NCBI GenBank assembly: GCA_027063065.1
Contig: JAMOSO010000048.1
Span: forward strand, 38,786-102,785
Direction: 5' to 3'
DNA length: 64,000 nucleotides
From: Planctomycetota bacterium
GTDB lineage: Bacteria > Planctomycetota > JAMOSO01
Below the pieces are notes generated by a model. It saw only the letters and a list, made by a program, of their open reading frames with translations. It had not been told where the DNA came from and made no database searches. Position 1 is the stretch's first letter. Each line of letters begins with the position of its first letter. This document shows positions 17,875 through 28,116 of this stretch, one piece after another. The translations under genes and the position numbers were made by a program.

Positions 17875-20313
17875 TTATTCAAATATTAATTTTTCTTCTT
17901 TAATAGATGCGCGCACCTGTTTGCGATCTTTAAATTTACCTCTTAGTAATTCTTCTGCTAGTTCATCTTCAATATATTTTTCAATAGAGCGACGTAAAGG
18001 TCTAGCGCCGAAATCTAAATTAGAACCGCCTTGTTCAATTAAAAAGTCTTTAGCATCTTTGCTTAGGCGTAGGCTAAGTCCTTGTTCTGTAAGACGCGAA
18101 CGAACATTTTCTAGCTCTAAATCAATTATTTGTTCTAAATCTTCTTTGCGTAGGGGATTAAATACAATGTTATCATCTAAGCGGTTAATAAATTCTGGCT
18201 TAAAGTGGTTATGTAATTCGGATTGGATTCGCTTTTTCATTTCATCGACATTTTGACTTTCATTAGTTGACGCAAATCCCATGCCGTTTTTATTGCGTAT
18301 AATATTAGAGCCAATATTAGAAGTCATAATGATGATAGTATTTCTAAAATCAATTTTGCGTCCTAGACTGTCGGTTAAAGTGCCTTCTTCCATAATTTGC
18401 AATAGTAAATTAAAGACGTCTGGATGGGCTTTTTCTATTTCATCTAGTAAAATTAATGAATGTGGTTTTTTGCGAACTTTTTCTGTTAATTGCCCACCTT
18501 CTTCGTAACCAACATACCCTGGAGGCGCACCAGCAATTCTGCTTGCTGCAAATTTTTCCATGTATTCCGACATATCTATTTGTATGATGTCATCTTTAGA
18601 GCCAAACATAAATTCTGCCAAGGATTTGGCTAACAATGTTTTACCAACTCCTGTGGGACCCAAAAACAAAAAACAGCCGATTGGACGATTTGGGTTTTTT
18701 AATCCAGAACGCGCCCTTCTGACTGCCTTGGCAACACGAGCGATAGGTTCTTCTTGATTGATTATGCTGTCTTTTAAACTGTTTTCCATTTTTAATAGGC
18801 GTTCAGTTTCGGCTGATTCTAATCTTGTTAAAGGAATACCAGTTATATCGCTAACGATTTCTGCAATTAAATCACCATCGACTATACCCATTTCTTCGGT
18901 ATTTTTAACACGCCATTTATCTTGAGCTTCTTGCATGGTAATTTTAAGTTTTTCGGCAGTATCTCGTAATTTAGCAGCACCTTCAAAGTCTTGGTTAGTT
19001 ACGGCTTCTTCTTTGTCTTTTTCTAGATTTTCTATTTCTCGTTGTTTTTCTTTTAAATCAGGTGGAATAATTGATGATTTTAGTCTTACTTTAGAGCCGG
19101 CCTCATCTATTACGTCAATGGCTTTGTCGGGTAAAAATCGTCCACTTATGTATCTATCGGATAATATTACGGCTTCTGCAATAGCATCATCTGTAAAGGT
19201 TAGTCGGTGGTGAGCCTCATATTTATCGCGTAGTCCTTTTAAGATTTCAATAGCATCTTCTACGCTTGGCGGTTCTACCATAACTGTTTGAAAACGTCTT
19301 TCTAAAGCACCGTCTTTTTCTATATGTTTGCGATATTCATCAATAGTTGTAGCTCCTATACATTGAATTTCGCCACGAGAAAGGGCTGGTTTTAAAACAT
19401 TGGCGGCATCTACAGCACCTTCTGCTCCGCCAGCACCGACAATGGTATGTAATTCATCAATAAATAAAATAATATTTGAGTCTCTGGCAACTTCTGTCAT
19501 AACCGCTTTGATGCGTTCTTCAAATTGCCCACGGTATTTTGTGCCTGCTATCATCATAGCTAAATCTAAGGAGACAATTCTTTTTTTAGCTAAAATATCA
19601 GGTACGTTTTCATCGACTATAGCCTGTGCAAAACCTTCTACTATAGCTGTTTTGCCAACCCCAGCTTCGCCGAGTAGAACAGGGTTGTTTTTGCGACGAC
19701 GGCATAGTATCTGTAATACTCTTTCAATGTTTTTAGCTCTGCCGATTACAGGGTCTAATTTGCCTTCTCTTGCCAATACTGTTAAATCTCTGCCAAATGA
19801 ATCTAAGGCGGGTGTTTTTGGTGTTTTTTGTCCTTTGGAAGAGCCTGTTGCATCAGTAGGGTCATTAGAGCTAACATCGGCACCTAATAGATGTAAAATT
19901 TCTTTGCGGACATCTTCTAGCTTAATATTGCAGTTCATTAAAACCTGTGCTGCGATGCCTTCTTCTTCACGCAGTAGCCCAAGAAGTAGATGTTCTGTGC
20001 CAATATAATTATGCCCTAAACTACGGGCTTCTTCTAGGGAGTATTCTAATACTTTTTTGGCGCGTGGGGTAAAAGGCATTTGCCCCATAGATACAGTTGT
20101 CCCACCATTTTGCACAATTTTTTCTACCTCTAGGCGCAAGCGTGCCAAGTCTAAGTTCATATTTTCTAATACATTAGCAGCTACACCACTACCTTCTTTG
20201 ATAAGGCCTAACAACATATGCTCTGTACCAATGCTGTCATGGTTAAGGCGTTCGGCTTCTTGGCGTGCAAAGCCCAATATTTTGCGGGCGCGGTCAGTAA
20301 AACGATCAAACAT
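17875..20313 (-). CDS. clpC: ClpC-type ATPase subunit of the Clp protease
   Basis: An 812-residue Hsp100 unfoldase that feeds substrates to ClpP. The N-terminal double repeat (FTDRARKILGFARQEAERLNH and the matching copy near 85) binds adaptors. Two AAA+ modules have Walker A GEAGVGKT near 212 and GPTGVGKT near 551. A UVR-type linker (about 425-460, KEEAVTNQDFEGAAKLRD) separates them and marks it as ClpC and not ClpA or ClpB. ATG 20313 has an AGAGG site. A promoter is visible upstream. Confidence 0.95.
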   Translation of the reverse strand: MFDRFTDRARKILGFARQEAERLNHDSIGTEHMLLGLIKEGSGVAANVLENMNLDLARLRLEVEKIVQNGGTTVSMGQMPFTPRAKKVLEYSLEEARSLGHNYIGTEHLLLGLLREEEGIAAQVLMNCNIKLEDVRKEILHLLGADVSSNDPTDATGSSKGQKTPKTPALDSFGRDLTVLAREGKLDPVIGRAKNIERVLQILCRRRKNNPVLLGEAGVGKTAIVEGFAQAIVDENVPDILAKKRIVSLDLAMMIAGTKYRGQFEERIKAVMTEVARDSNIILFIDELHTIVGAGGAEGAVDAANVLKPALSRGEIQCIGATTIDEYRKHIEKDGALERRFQTVMVEPPSVEDAIEILKGLRDKYEAHHRLTFTDDAIAEAVILSDRYISGRFLPDKAIDVIDEAGSKVRLKSSIIPPDLKEKQREIENLEKDKEEAVTNQDFEGAAKLRDTAEKLKITMQEAQDKWRVKNTEEMGIVDGDLIAEIVSDITGIPLTRLESAETERLLKMENSLKDSIINQEEPIARVAKAVRRARSGLKNPNRPIGCFLFLGPTGVGKTLLAKSLAEFMFGSKDDIIQIDMSEYMEKFAASRIAGAPPGYVGYEEGGQLTEKVRKKPHSLILLDEIEKAHPDVFNLLLQIMEEGTLTDSLGRKIDFRNTIIIMTSNIGSNIIRNKNGMGFASTNESQNVDEMKKRIQSELHNHFKPEFINRLDDNIVFNPLRKEDLEQIIDLELENVRSRLTEQGLSLRLSKDAKDFLIEQGGSNLDFGARPLRRSIEKYIEDELAEELLRGKFKDRKQVRASIKEEKLIFE

Positions 20314-20358
20314 GGAACCTCTTTTTTAACTATTAAGAGAAATTATAAATAAAAATTC

Positions 20359-20386
20359 ATTATAGTTTAGTTGAAGTATTAAACAA
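20359..20386 (-). promoter_or_regulatory. Sigma-70-like promoter of clpC
   Basis: On the minus strand TTGTTT (20386-20381) and TATAAT (20364-20359) are 16 bases apart, about 45 bases before the clpC start. No CtsR-type heptad repeat was seen. Confidence 0.5.
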
Positions 20387-20389
20387 GGT

Positions 20390-21343
20390 TCAATACTTAG
20401 GGTTGATTTTTACTCCTGATAAATTATCTGCCCAAAATAATAAAGAACATTCTTGTTGGTTGCGTTTTATAAAAAAAGATCGCAATAATTGTCGATCAGT
20501 TGTTTTGGCTAATACGTCTACTCTAAAAATAGAGCTTTTTACACCTAATAATGCTCGTACAATATTTATAGTATTGGGACTGACGCCAATAATATTTGTT
20601 AAATCTTTTGTAGATGTAAATGGTTCATCAATACGTTGTTGCATAATATCATCAATAGTGCTAGCAGATGCATCGGCAAATATGGCCATTAATAAGTATT
20701 TTGGCGCAGTATTAATATTAATTGTATCGTGGCTAGAATAAACACTTATAAATTGTGGTAATGGCGGTATCAACCATTGCGTTTTATCATCTGGTTGTTT
20801 TATGCCATTATATATGGAGTCCATATATGGTACTTGGCGTAAACTTGATAATCTAAAGAATTTATGTTTGTAAATACTTTGCATTGTATCGATGAGATTT
20901 TCTTCAATATCTTCAGCGTATTTACTTGGTTTTAAAATAGCTTTTAAAATTTTATGATGTCGAATATCAAGTGGTATTTTTGTGTTTTTATTATTTTGTT
21001 TATATAAAGCATTAATAGGCCACTTACCGTCTTCATCATGAATACTAAAGGCTACATTTATTTTGGATTTTTCAAACTCAAATGTATGTAAAGCGGGCTC
21101 TGCCCATCTATCAGTTAAGCAATCAAATTTGTTGTCATCTAAATCGGCTAGTAATAATTTTGATGCCAATGATGCGGCATTAAAGCAAGCTTGCTCTAAC
21201 TGTGGTTTAGAAGCATAACTTTTAGTTGTTTCTAGGGTTATTGACGATTGTGGTAGATTGTCTAAAACAATAAAGGTTAAAATGCTTAAACACATTAACA
21301 CTACCAATAAAGCGATACCTGTTTGATTAGATTTATTTATCAT
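20390..21343 (-). CDS. GspK-like type II secretion minor pseudopilin
   Basis: The N-terminus has a prepilin-type segment (GIALLVVLMCLSILTFIVL) with a conserved Gly before the hydrophobic helix. The C-terminal half has the GspK motif ININTAPKYLLMAI and a helix-hairpin-helix-like stretch (TSTKDLTNIIGVSPNTI). GspK caps the pseudopilus tip in type II secretion. No other gsp gene is nearby. The length of 317 is normal. ATG 21343 is preferred over a TTG six bases upstream. Confidence 0.8.
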   Translation of the reverse strand: MINKSNQTGIALLVVLMCLSILTFIVLDNLPQSSITLETTKSYASKPQLEQACFNAASLASKLLLADLDDNKFDCLTDRWAEPALHTFEFEKSKINVAFSIHDEDGKWPINALYKQNNKNTKIPLDIRHHKILKAILKPSKYAEDIEENLIDTMQSIYKHKFFRLSSLRQVPYMDSIYNGIKQPDDKTQWLIPPLPQFISVYSSHDTININTAPKYLLMAIFADASASTIDDIMQQRIDEPFTSTKDLTNIIGVSPNTINIVRALLGVKSSIFRVDVLAKTTDRQLLRSFFIKRNQQECSLLFWADNLSGVKINPKY

Positions 21344-21409
21344 GCTCAAAAGTATGGCATATCAATAGTAAAAAAGCAAAAGGGTATATTTAATAATATA
21401 TGATTTTTC

Positions 21410-21440
21410 TTGGGCATAAAATGTAGGTGCTATTATACTA
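21410..21440 (+). promoter_or_regulatory. Possible promoter giving a near-leaderless tilS transcript
   Basis: TTGGGC at 21410-21415 and a TATACT box near 21435-21440 are separated by about 18-19 bases. The box ends only about six bases before ATG 21446, so transcription would start at or next to the start codon. The weak -35 makes this tentative. Confidence 0.35.
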
Positions 21441-21445
21441 TAGGT

Positions 21446-22792
21446 ATGCGCATAGAGGATATTGTTTTAATAGATAAAAATTTAGCTGATGCTAATTTGG
21501 GTGTGGCAGTTTCTGGGGGGCGTGATTCAATGGTGTTATTGGATTTGTTATGCAAACAAATAACACACACAAAATTATTTGTGTTACATTTTAATCATAA
21601 TTTACGTCAACAATCAGATGCAGAAGCTAAATTTGTACAAAATTATTGTATAGAAAATGGCTTAAATTTTGTTTCAGAAAAGGCTGAAAATTTATTTAGT
21701 GAAAATGGTTCATTGGAAATGCTTGCCAGAGAGGCTAGATATAAATTTTTTATTGATGCGATAGTTAAATATCGATTAAAAGCATTATTTATGGGTCATC
21801 ATTTTGATGATCAGGCTGAAACAGTGATGATGAGATTGCTTAAGGGTACAGGCGTAATGGGCTTGGCTTCTATGATGAAGGCACGAGAATTAATAAATAG
21901 TGTTAAAATTCATCGACCGCTATTGTCAATTAGCCGTCAAAAAATTGATGCTTATGCAAATTTAAATGCTATTAGCTATTGCGAGGACAGTACTAATAGT
22001 GATGAAAATTTTTTACGCAATCATTTACGCCATTCTATTTTGCCTGTATTGCATAATGTAAACAGTGGTTTTGCCCAACATCTTTGTGATTTAGCTGAAG
22101 AAACACACAGTTTGCAAGAATGGATTGCACCCATATTGACACAGATGCAATCATCGGTTATTGATGATAATAAATTAAATATTAATCAATATGTAAGATT
22201 GCCAAAATGGCCACGGTCTGAAATTTTAAGAAAATTTTTAATCGATTTAGGTTGTGTACGCCCAACTAGGGAAAGAATTAAGTCTTTGGATAATTTTATT
22301 TGCAATGTTAAAAGTACTGGTATTTTTGAAGTTGGCGGCGGTCTGAATTTAGAAATATCGCAAAATATATTAAGGCAAGCACAAGTGGTTAAAGATTCTT
22401 TAGAGTTGTTGCCTATTAAGATAGGTGTATCGCCTAAAACGTTTAATTATGCTAATTATTTTTGGCAGGTAGATGTGATTAATAATTGGCAAGGCACAGA
22501 TATTTCTAAAAATGAATTTTTAATTAATATTACAGAAGCTAAATCTTTAATGTTGCGTTCTCGGCAATCGGGTGATTATATCTTGTTGGGTAATGATAAA
22601 AATAAAACTTCTAAACATAAAAAATTAAAACGTTTTTTGATAGATAAAAAAATAGACAAGCATTTGCGTAATGCTTTGCCATTATTGGCTAGAGATAGTC
22701 AAATTTTATTGATACCTAAATATTTTAGAGATATTTACGCCTTACCTTTACTAGGTGATGATGTTTTGCGAATTACTTATTATCCCGTATAG
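21446..22792 (+). CDS. tilS: tRNA(Ile)-lysidine synthase
   Basis: The enzyme converts C34 of the CAU-anticodon tRNA-Ile to lysidine, so that it reads AUA. The N-type ATP pyrophosphatase P-loop is SGGRDS (residues 23-28), followed by HFNHNLR and the GHHFDDQAETVMMRLLKGTG signature. A C-terminal substrate-binding domain is present, giving 448 residues, a full-length form. ATG 21446 is chosen; an upstream TTG at 21410 overlaps the putative promoter. Its last codons form one arm of a long hairpin. Confidence 0.93.
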   Translation: MRIEDIVLIDKNLADANLGVAVSGGRDSMVLLDLLCKQITHTKLFVLHFNHNLRQQSDAEAKFVQNYCIENGLNFVSEKAENLFSENGSLEMLAREARYKFFIDAIVKYRLKALFMGHHFDDQAETVMMRLLKGTGVMGLASMMKARELINSVKIHRPLLSISRQKIDAYANLNAISYCEDSTNSDENFLRNHLRHSILPVLHNVNSGFAQHLCDLAEETHSLQEWIAPILTQMQSSVIDDNKLNINQYVRLPKWPRSEILRKFLIDLGCVRPTRERIKSLDNFICNVKSTGIFEVGGGLNLEISQNILRQAQVVKDSLELLPIKIGVSPKTFNYANYFWQVDVINNWQGTDISKNEFLINITEAKSLMLRSRQSGDYILLGNDKNKTSKHKKLKRFLIDKKIDKHLRNALPLLARDSQILLIPKYFRDIYALPLLGDDVLRITYYPV

Positions 22793-22812
22793 GATATAAG
22801 TAATTCGCAAAA
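22764..22812. terminator. Long perfect hairpin between convergent tilS and STAS genes
   Basis: TTTTGCGAATTACTTAT (22764-22780) pairs perfectly with ATAAGTAATTCGCAAAA (22796-22812), 17 base pairs. Past one bulged T, ATCC pairs with GGAT around a CGTATA loop. It contains the tilS stop codon and ends three bases before the STAS stop. There is no clear U-tract, so it may act as a 3' stabiliser or block convergent transcription and need not be a classical terminator. Confidence 0.65.
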
Positions 22813-22815
22813 TAA

Positions 22816-23181
22816 TTAGCCAAAAAAACCACGTTTTTTATATGCGGCAATGGCTTTGTCTTCCGTTGGGTAAATGCTAAAAATTTTATTTAATTTAGTT
22901 ATTTTAAAGACTTCTAAAATAGTGGGGGATAATTCACACATTTTTAAATTGGTTTTGTCGGCTTTACATTTTTTATGTAAGGCCATTAATTTGCCTAAAA
23001 CGGCTGAAGATAGATATTCAACCTCATTAAATGCTAATAACAATTTACCTCCACAGGCTTTAGTGGCAATATTCATGAGTTCTTCAGATATTTTTAAGAT
23101 TTGTACCTCATCTAAAATTTTGGCATCTTTAAAATAAATCACAACGACATCGCCGTTGGTTTGTGTCATAAGAGAAGGCAT
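22816..23181 (-). CDS. STAS-domain anti-sigma factor antagonist
   Basis: A 121-residue single STAS domain of the SpoIIAA/RsbV type. The phosphorylatable Ser lies in the EYLSSAVLGKL motif (about 55-65). Such proteins bind or release an anti-sigma kinase according to their phosphorylation state. A CAGGAG site precedes ATG 23181. It lies 12 bases after the phosphatase/kinase gene, its probable partner, and forms a two-gene partner-switching operon with it. Confidence 0.9.
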   Translation of the reverse strand: MPSLMTQTNGDVVVIYFKDAKILDEVQILKISEELMNIATKACGGKLLLAFNEVEYLSSAVLGKLMALHKKCKADKTNLKMCELSPTILEVFKITKLNKIFSIYPTEDKAIAAYKKRGFFG

Positions 23182-23193
23182 ATATACTCCTGT

Positions 23194-24927
23194 TTAAATC
23201 TCTTTTGTAAGTAATAATTGACGACCACCATTGAAGTAATCTACGCTATCAAAATAATGTTTCATCAATAAAACACCACGTCCACGCTCTAAGTATAAGC
23301 TTTCTTCATCGTCTGGATCTGGCACATCATAAGGCTCAAATCCATCACCTTGATCTTCGATTAATATTGTAAAATGTTTGTCTGTTAACCTTACTGACGC
23401 ATAGGCTATTTTATCTGCTTGTAGTTTATTGCCGTGTCGCATAGCATTGACTAGGGCTTCATCTAGTGCAAGACGAACACCAAAGTATAGTCTTTGATCG
23501 GCCAGATTGCGTGTTTCTAATAAATTTACAATATCTTCGATTATTGGGTCTTTATCGCTTAAATTTTGTGATGTTGTTTGGTTAGAATATATAAGCTCAC
23601 CTTCTAAGGGTGCTTTTTCATCTAAAACAATTATTTTCATTCCTGATTGTTCGGGTGGTTCGCTTGGTTCTCCGATTACTTTCATAACAAACATTGTTAT
23701 ATCATCTCGTTGTGGGGCATCGCCACAAAAATCATAAACGGATTTTTCTATTTTATTAATTAGTTCTTCAGCAGTTAAATCTGTATTACATTTGATAAGT
23801 TCTATAAGGCGTTCACGTCCGTATTCTTCATCGTTGGCATCCATTGCTTCCCATACACCGTCAGTGCAAAATACACCAATATCTCCGTTTTGTAATTGAA
23901 ACGGGCCTTCGGTTGGAAAATCCTCATCATCTATCATACCAATGGGGATACCAGTTGCGTCTAGTTCTACATATTCACCGTTACGAAATATTAAAGGCGA
24001 ATCATGCCCACCTGAAGAGTAGGTTAATTCTAAGGTATATGTGTCTAACATACCAAAAAATAAGGTTAAAAATCTCTCATCAGCAAAGTCATTTTCAATG
24101 GTTTTATTGACATGTGCCATTACTTTTTCTAAGTTTGGTTTAGCTGCCGCATAAGAGCGTAAAGCAGCTCTGGCAGTAGTAATTAACATTGCCGCTGGAA
24201 TACCGTGTCCTGAAGCATCGCCGATGACTAAGCCTAATTTACCATTAAAACCTTCGATAAAATCATAAAAATCTCCGCCCGTTTCATCACATGGGATATT
24301 TTTTGCCGCAAATTCTAATTTGTCGTTATTGGGCATAGTTTTAGGAAATAAACTTGTTTGTATTTCGGCGGCTATTTCTAAACTTTGTTGCATTTGCTTT
24401 TTTTCGACAAAGTGTTCAATTAGCATTGCATTTTCTAATGCCATTGCCGATTGCACTGCTACAGAACTTAACAATTCTTCGTCATATTGACTAAATGAAG
24501 AGTTTTTTTTATTTAAAACCTGTATAGAGCCAATAACAATTTGATTATTATTAATCAGTGGCATACATAATATGGAATTAGTGTGATAGCCTGTTTTTTT
24601 ATCAATAGCAGGATTAAACCGTTTGTCTTGATAGGCATCGGCAATATTGATTGTATGGCCGTTAGTAAATACAGATCCTGCAATACCGGCATCACTTGGT
24701 ATTCTAATCTCAGATATTTCTGCATTTTTTGCTACACGAGAAAATAACTCGTTATGTTTTTTATCATATAAAAATATGGTTGCTCTATCGGCGTCCATAA
24801 TCTTGCACGTATCATCCATAATTTGATTTAGCAAAACAGTGAGATCTTTTTCTTGTTGCATTGCCAAGGTTATACCTAACAATATTTGTAAATCTTGTAT
24901 TTTTTTATCAGCACTAATTAAGCTCAT
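23194..24927 (-). CDS. GAF - PP2C phosphatase - RsbW-like kinase fusion
   Basis: Three domains stand in order. A GAF sensor spans about 15-165. A SpoIIE/RsbU PP2C phosphatase spans about 190-395, with motifs GGDFYDF, GDASGHGIPAAM and DGVWEAMD. A GHKL kinase of the RsbW type spans about 435-575, with DEALVNAMRHGN and EDQGDGF. Opposing phosphatase and kinase activities toward a STAS protein are thus in one chain, and the STAS gene follows. Start ATG 24927 has an AAAGG site; the GTG at 24933 is inside it. The target sigma factor or output is not in the window. Confidence 0.9.
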   Translation of the reverse strand: MSLISADKKIQDLQILLGITLAMQQEKDLTVLLNQIMDDTCKIMDADRATIFLYDKKHNELFSRVAKNAEISEIRIPSDAGIAGSVFTNGHTINIADAYQDKRFNPAIDKKTGYHTNSILCMPLINNNQIVIGSIQVLNKKNSSFSQYDEELLSSVAVQSAMALENAMLIEHFVEKKQMQQSLEIAAEIQTSLFPKTMPNNDKLEFAAKNIPCDETGGDFYDFIEGFNGKLGLVIGDASGHGIPAAMLITTARAALRSYAAAKPNLEKVMAHVNKTIENDFADERFLTLFFGMLDTYTLELTYSSGGHDSPLIFRNGEYVELDATGIPIGMIDDEDFPTEGPFQLQNGDIGVFCTDGVWEAMDANDEEYGRERLIELIKCNTDLTAEELINKIEKSVYDFCGDAPQRDDITMFVMKVIGEPSEPPEQSGMKIIVLDEKAPLEGELIYSNQTTSQNLSDKDPIIEDIVNLLETRNLADQRLYFGVRLALDEALVNAMRHGNKLQADKIAYASVRLTDKHFTILIEDQGDGFEPYDVPDPDDEESLYLERGRGVLLMKHYFDSVDYFNGGRQLLLTKEI

Positions 24928-25010
24928 AGCCACCTTTGGTTGATAGTTCTAATCTAAATTTCTTTAGATGATAACGTTGCCCATTCAAAAGAGCAATATT
25001 TTTGAAGCAG

Positions 25011-27278
25011 TTAATTATTTAAATGGTCTTTTAACTCTATTTTTAAGTTGTCCAAAAGATTAAATAAAATATCACTATTATCTTCCATGTTATGAAAATT
25101 AGCTAAAATTGTCTTGGCGTTTTCAAGGCGTTTATCACCATTATTAATAAAGATCATATTTTCTAAAACACTATTATGTACACTCATGTGTGGTTGGTTG
25201 ATTTTTTTATAGCTAGGCATTGTGCCAAAGGCAACTTTGCCTGCTTCTTTATACCACTTGCTAAGGCGACAGCCTGTGTGTTCTGTAAATGTTGCCGAAG
25301 CATCGCATAGGTTTAAAGCGGTATAGGCATTTTCTTTAAAGATAATATGGTCGGCTTTAGCTATGGTCATAAATAAGCTTGCTTGACTCATCTCTATTAT
25401 GTGCTTTGTGGCTTTTGCATCATGATGCATGTGATCTAGATTGCTATCTAAATTATTTATGATGATCGATACGTCTTTTGCGCAATTTGACATTAATTGA
25501 GATTTTTGAGTAATAATGTCAGATTGACCTGTAACAGCATGTATGGCTGAGGCGATATCTTCAGTTGCAGTGTTGGTGGCCTCCGCTAACGATCTTATTT
25601 CTTCTGCCACTACGGCAAAGCCTGCTCCATGCGCCCCTGCCTTAGCAGCTTCTATGGTAGCGTTTAAAGCTAAAAGATTAGTTTGGGCAGATATCTCTTT
25701 AATTAAATCAATGACAGGTATAATGGCTTTATTTTTGTTGTTTAGTTCATTAATAGCTTCTTGATTGTTTTTTGTTTCTTGTTCTAATAATTTCAGTTTT
25801 TCTAATGCTTCTTTAATAGTTATTAAACTGTCATTCGATTTATTGCTAGTGTTTTCTGCTGTTTGTAACATAGCTGTAAAGGCATCGTTTAGCTCTAATA
25901 AATTGGTTTGTAGGGTGGTGAGTCCGGCGGTAACATTAGAAATATTTTGCATATCATTACTAAATGCAATGAGAGCCTGTTTGTTGTGGGATTCTTGCAT
26001 AGTGTCAATGGCAAAGGCAATTAAATCAATTACCTTAGCAAAATCACCCTCTAAGCCATCGTTGGATATAGCTGCTTTGGCAAAATTTGTATTTTTAGCA
26101 TAGGTGAGTGAAGTGTCAATTCTGGTAATTAAAACACTGAGTTTTTTTTCTAGTTGTCTTAGTGAATTTGTAATTTGATCTATTTCTGTTGCGTTTTTTT
26201 CAGGTGCGTTACGTAGACAAGATAAATCACCAGATGCAATTTGCAATACCAATGATGTTAGCTCATCTATTTGGCTACATATAGTAGTGCTTATCATTTT
26301 GATAAATCGCCAAATAATAAAAATTATGGCACTGGCCAATATTAGAAAACACACCAAAATGATTGCAGCAATTAATTTGATACTGCGTGCTTCGCCAATA
26401 ATGATATTTGTAATGTTATCTTCACACCATTTTAATTTGTTTATTTTAGTTGTGATGGTTGTAAACCAGTATTCTGGATCAATATTATAGTTTTCTGTTT
26501 TGTTTAAAGCTATATTGCGCATTCTATTGACTTCTGTAACAGATATATCATTTTTTATATGAGCATATAATTTTGTAAGTTCAGGTGGGGCTGTCGTATT
26601 AAATAAATGCAATAAGGCGTTTTGTTGGGCAGTTACGGTGATAAATTTTTGCATTAATTTTCGAGAAGCTTTATTTTTGCTAAAAATAGCAGAAAGCACA
26701 GCTCGTTCAATACCAGCTCTTTCTTTGGCAGATATAAATATTAAAAGGGCAGAAAATTGATTTTTAATATGCGGATTTTCAATTTTTGTAGAAAATTCTG
26801 CAATGGCGTCAATTAAAGAAGTATTAATGGTGGTATAATATTTAACGGTATTGTCAATGGTAGTGTTTAAAGCAGAGACATCTTCACGCCGAGTTTGTAA
26901 TTGTGATAAATCAATATGGCGTTTAACATAATTGGTTAAATCATTGTTGAAATCTTGATAAATAAGCTTTAATTCAGCTATTTTTTTGTCCGTTGCTAAT
27001 CTTTGCTCAGGTAAAATATCTTTAAATTTTTCGCCATTAGAGCTAATAAATCCTGCGCTTGCGCCACGTTCTTTTTGTAATTCGTGTAATAACGCGCTTA
27101 ATTTTTGGGAAATCAGAGTTATTTTAGCGGTATAAGATGCTTCTTGGTATTTGTTAAAGGTAAATAAAGCAAATCCTACGCTACATACAATTAATAAAGA
27201 GGTAATTACTTTTGATAAATAATTTAATCTAACTTTAAAAGTGCAATTTTTCAAAAACGTAATGATTTTCTGTAACAT
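25011..27278 (-). CDS. Methyl-accepting chemotaxis protein with NIT sensor and CZB domain
   Basis: Two membrane helices (about 18-40 and 303-325) flank a periplasmic NIT-type sensor whose [14 protein letters not shown] motif is typical of nitrate/nitrite-sensing domains. A HAMP-like linker follows. The MCP signalling hairpin has [23 protein letters not shown]-terminal CZB zinc-binding domain has spaced His and Cys, including TGCRLSKWY and the later HMSVHN. CZB domains sense zinc or hypochlorous acid in some receptors. An AAGGGA site precedes ATG 27278. It should couple to CheA/CheW, which are not in this window; a cheY lies at 41763. Confidence 0.92.
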   Translation of the reverse strand: MLQKIITFLKNCTFKVRLNYLSKVITSLLIVCSVGFALFTFNKYQEASYTAKITLISQKLSALLHELQKERGASAGFISSNGEKFKDILPEQRLATDKKIAELKLIYQDFNNDLTNYVKRHIDLSQLQTRREDVSALNTTIDNTVKYYTTINTSLIDAIAEFSTKIENPHIKNQFSALLIFISAKERAGIERAVLSAIFSKNKASRKLMQKFITVTAQQNALLHLFNTTAPPELTKLYAHIKNDISVTEVNRMRNIALNKTENYNIDPEYWFTTITTKINKLKWCEDNITNIIIGEARSIKLIAAIILVCFLILASAIIFIIWRFIKMISTTICSQIDELTSLVLQIASGDLSCLRNAPEKNATEIDQITNSLRQLEKKLSVLITRIDTSLTYAKNTNFAKAAISNDGLEGDFAKVIDLIAFAIDTMQESHNKQALIAFSNDMQNISNVTAGLTTLQTNLLELNDAFTAMLQTAENTSNKSNDSLITIKEALEKLKLLEQETKNNQEAINELNNKNKAIIPVIDLIKEISAQTNLLALNATIEAAKAGAHGAGFAVVAEEIRSLAEATNTATEDIASAIHAVTGQSDIITQKSQLMSNCAKDVSIIINNLDSNLDHMHHDAKATKHIIEMSQASLFMTIAKADHIIFKENAYTALNLCDASATFTEHTGCRLSKWYKEAGKVAFGTMPSYKKINQPHMSVHNSVLENMIFINNGDKRLENAKTILANFHNMEDNSDILFNLLDNLKIELKDHLNN

Positions 27279-27364
27279 ATATTGTCCCTTAAAAGTGTGT
27301 ATAATATATCTAGGCTACAGAATTTATCATCAAATATAAAGAATATTTAATGTGTTTTTATATT

Positions 27365-28048
27365 CTATAATAAATCAGGGCGGTTATTTCTAGTGTTAAT
27401 TTTAGCTTGTTCTTGGCGCCATTTGGCTATTTTTGCATGATTCCCGCTAATAAGTACAGGCGGTACTGCCATCCCTCTGTAGATGGGAGGTCGAGTATAG
27501 TGGGGGTATTCTAAAATATTGTCTTCAATATTAAATGATTCATCCTCTGCCGATTGATATTTACCTAATACTCCAGGGATTAATCTAGCAATTGCTTCGG
27601 TAATAACCATAGCTGGCAGTTCACCGCCCATAAGAATATAATCTCCTATAGAAATTTCTCTAGGTTTTAAGCCTTGGCGGATACGTTCATCAAAGCCTTC
27701 GTAACGACCAGCCATCATTATAAGACCTTTTTCTTGGCTTAATTCTTCTACAATACGTTGGTTTAATGGCTCTCCTTGTGGAGTGAGCATAATTAAAGGA
27801 TATTCTGCATTATTATTGCGTTGGGATATGTCCTCTACGGCATTAAATAATGGTTCGCACATCAAGACCATCCCTGCGCCACCACCGTATGGTTTATCAT
27901 CAACATTGTTGTGTTTATTGGTTGTGTAATTTCTAAAGTTATGAATATTAACTGAAAGTAATTGTTTTTGTATAGCACTTGCAATGAGGCTAGTGGAAGT
28001 AAAACTTTCAAATAGCTCAGGAAATAAACTAAGTATGTGAATATCCAT
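27365..28048 (-). CDS. trmD: tRNA (guanine(37)-N1)-methyltransferase
   Basis: A SPOUT methyltransferase that makes m1G37 in tRNAs reading CNN codons, preventing +1 frameshifts. Motifs PYGGGAGMV, AGRYEGFDERI and ISIGDYILMGGELPAMV form the trefoil knot, and the length of 227 is normal. It follows rpsP as in many bacteria, but rimM, usually between them, is absent here. One of its expected substrates, tRNA-Pro(GGG) with G37, lies at 52596-52672. Confidence 0.97.
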   Translation of the reverse strand: MDIHILSLFPELFESFTSTSLIASAIQKQLLSVNIHNFRNYTTNKHNNVDDKPYGGGAGMVLMCEPLFNAVEDISQRNNNAEYPLIMLTPQGEPLNQRIVEELSQEKGLIMMAGRYEGFDERIRQGLKPREISIGDYILMGGELPAMVITEAIARLIPGVLGKYQSAEDESFNIEDNILEYPHYTRPPIYRGMAVPPVLISGNHAKIAKWRQEQAKINTRNNRPDLL

Positions 28049-28082
28049 ATACTGGTTTATTAGTAATTACAATTATTTAAAT

Positions 28083-28116
28083 TATAGCAAGACAGAGGTG
28101 TCTCTGTCTTGCTATA
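28083..28116. terminator. 15-bp hairpin between rpsP and trmD
   Basis: TATAGCAAGACAGAG (28083-28097) pairs perfectly with CTCTGTCTTGCTATA (28102-28116) around a four-base loop. It begins 21 bases after the rpsP stop. The downstream sequence in the operon direction is AT-rich without a long U-tract, so partial termination or mRNA processing is more likely than full termination. Confidence 0.6.

Noticed and set aside
17849-20329. Several long plus-strand open frames opposite clpC
   Set aside because: They are shadows of the clpC coding sequence with Ser/Leu-rich composition and no motif.
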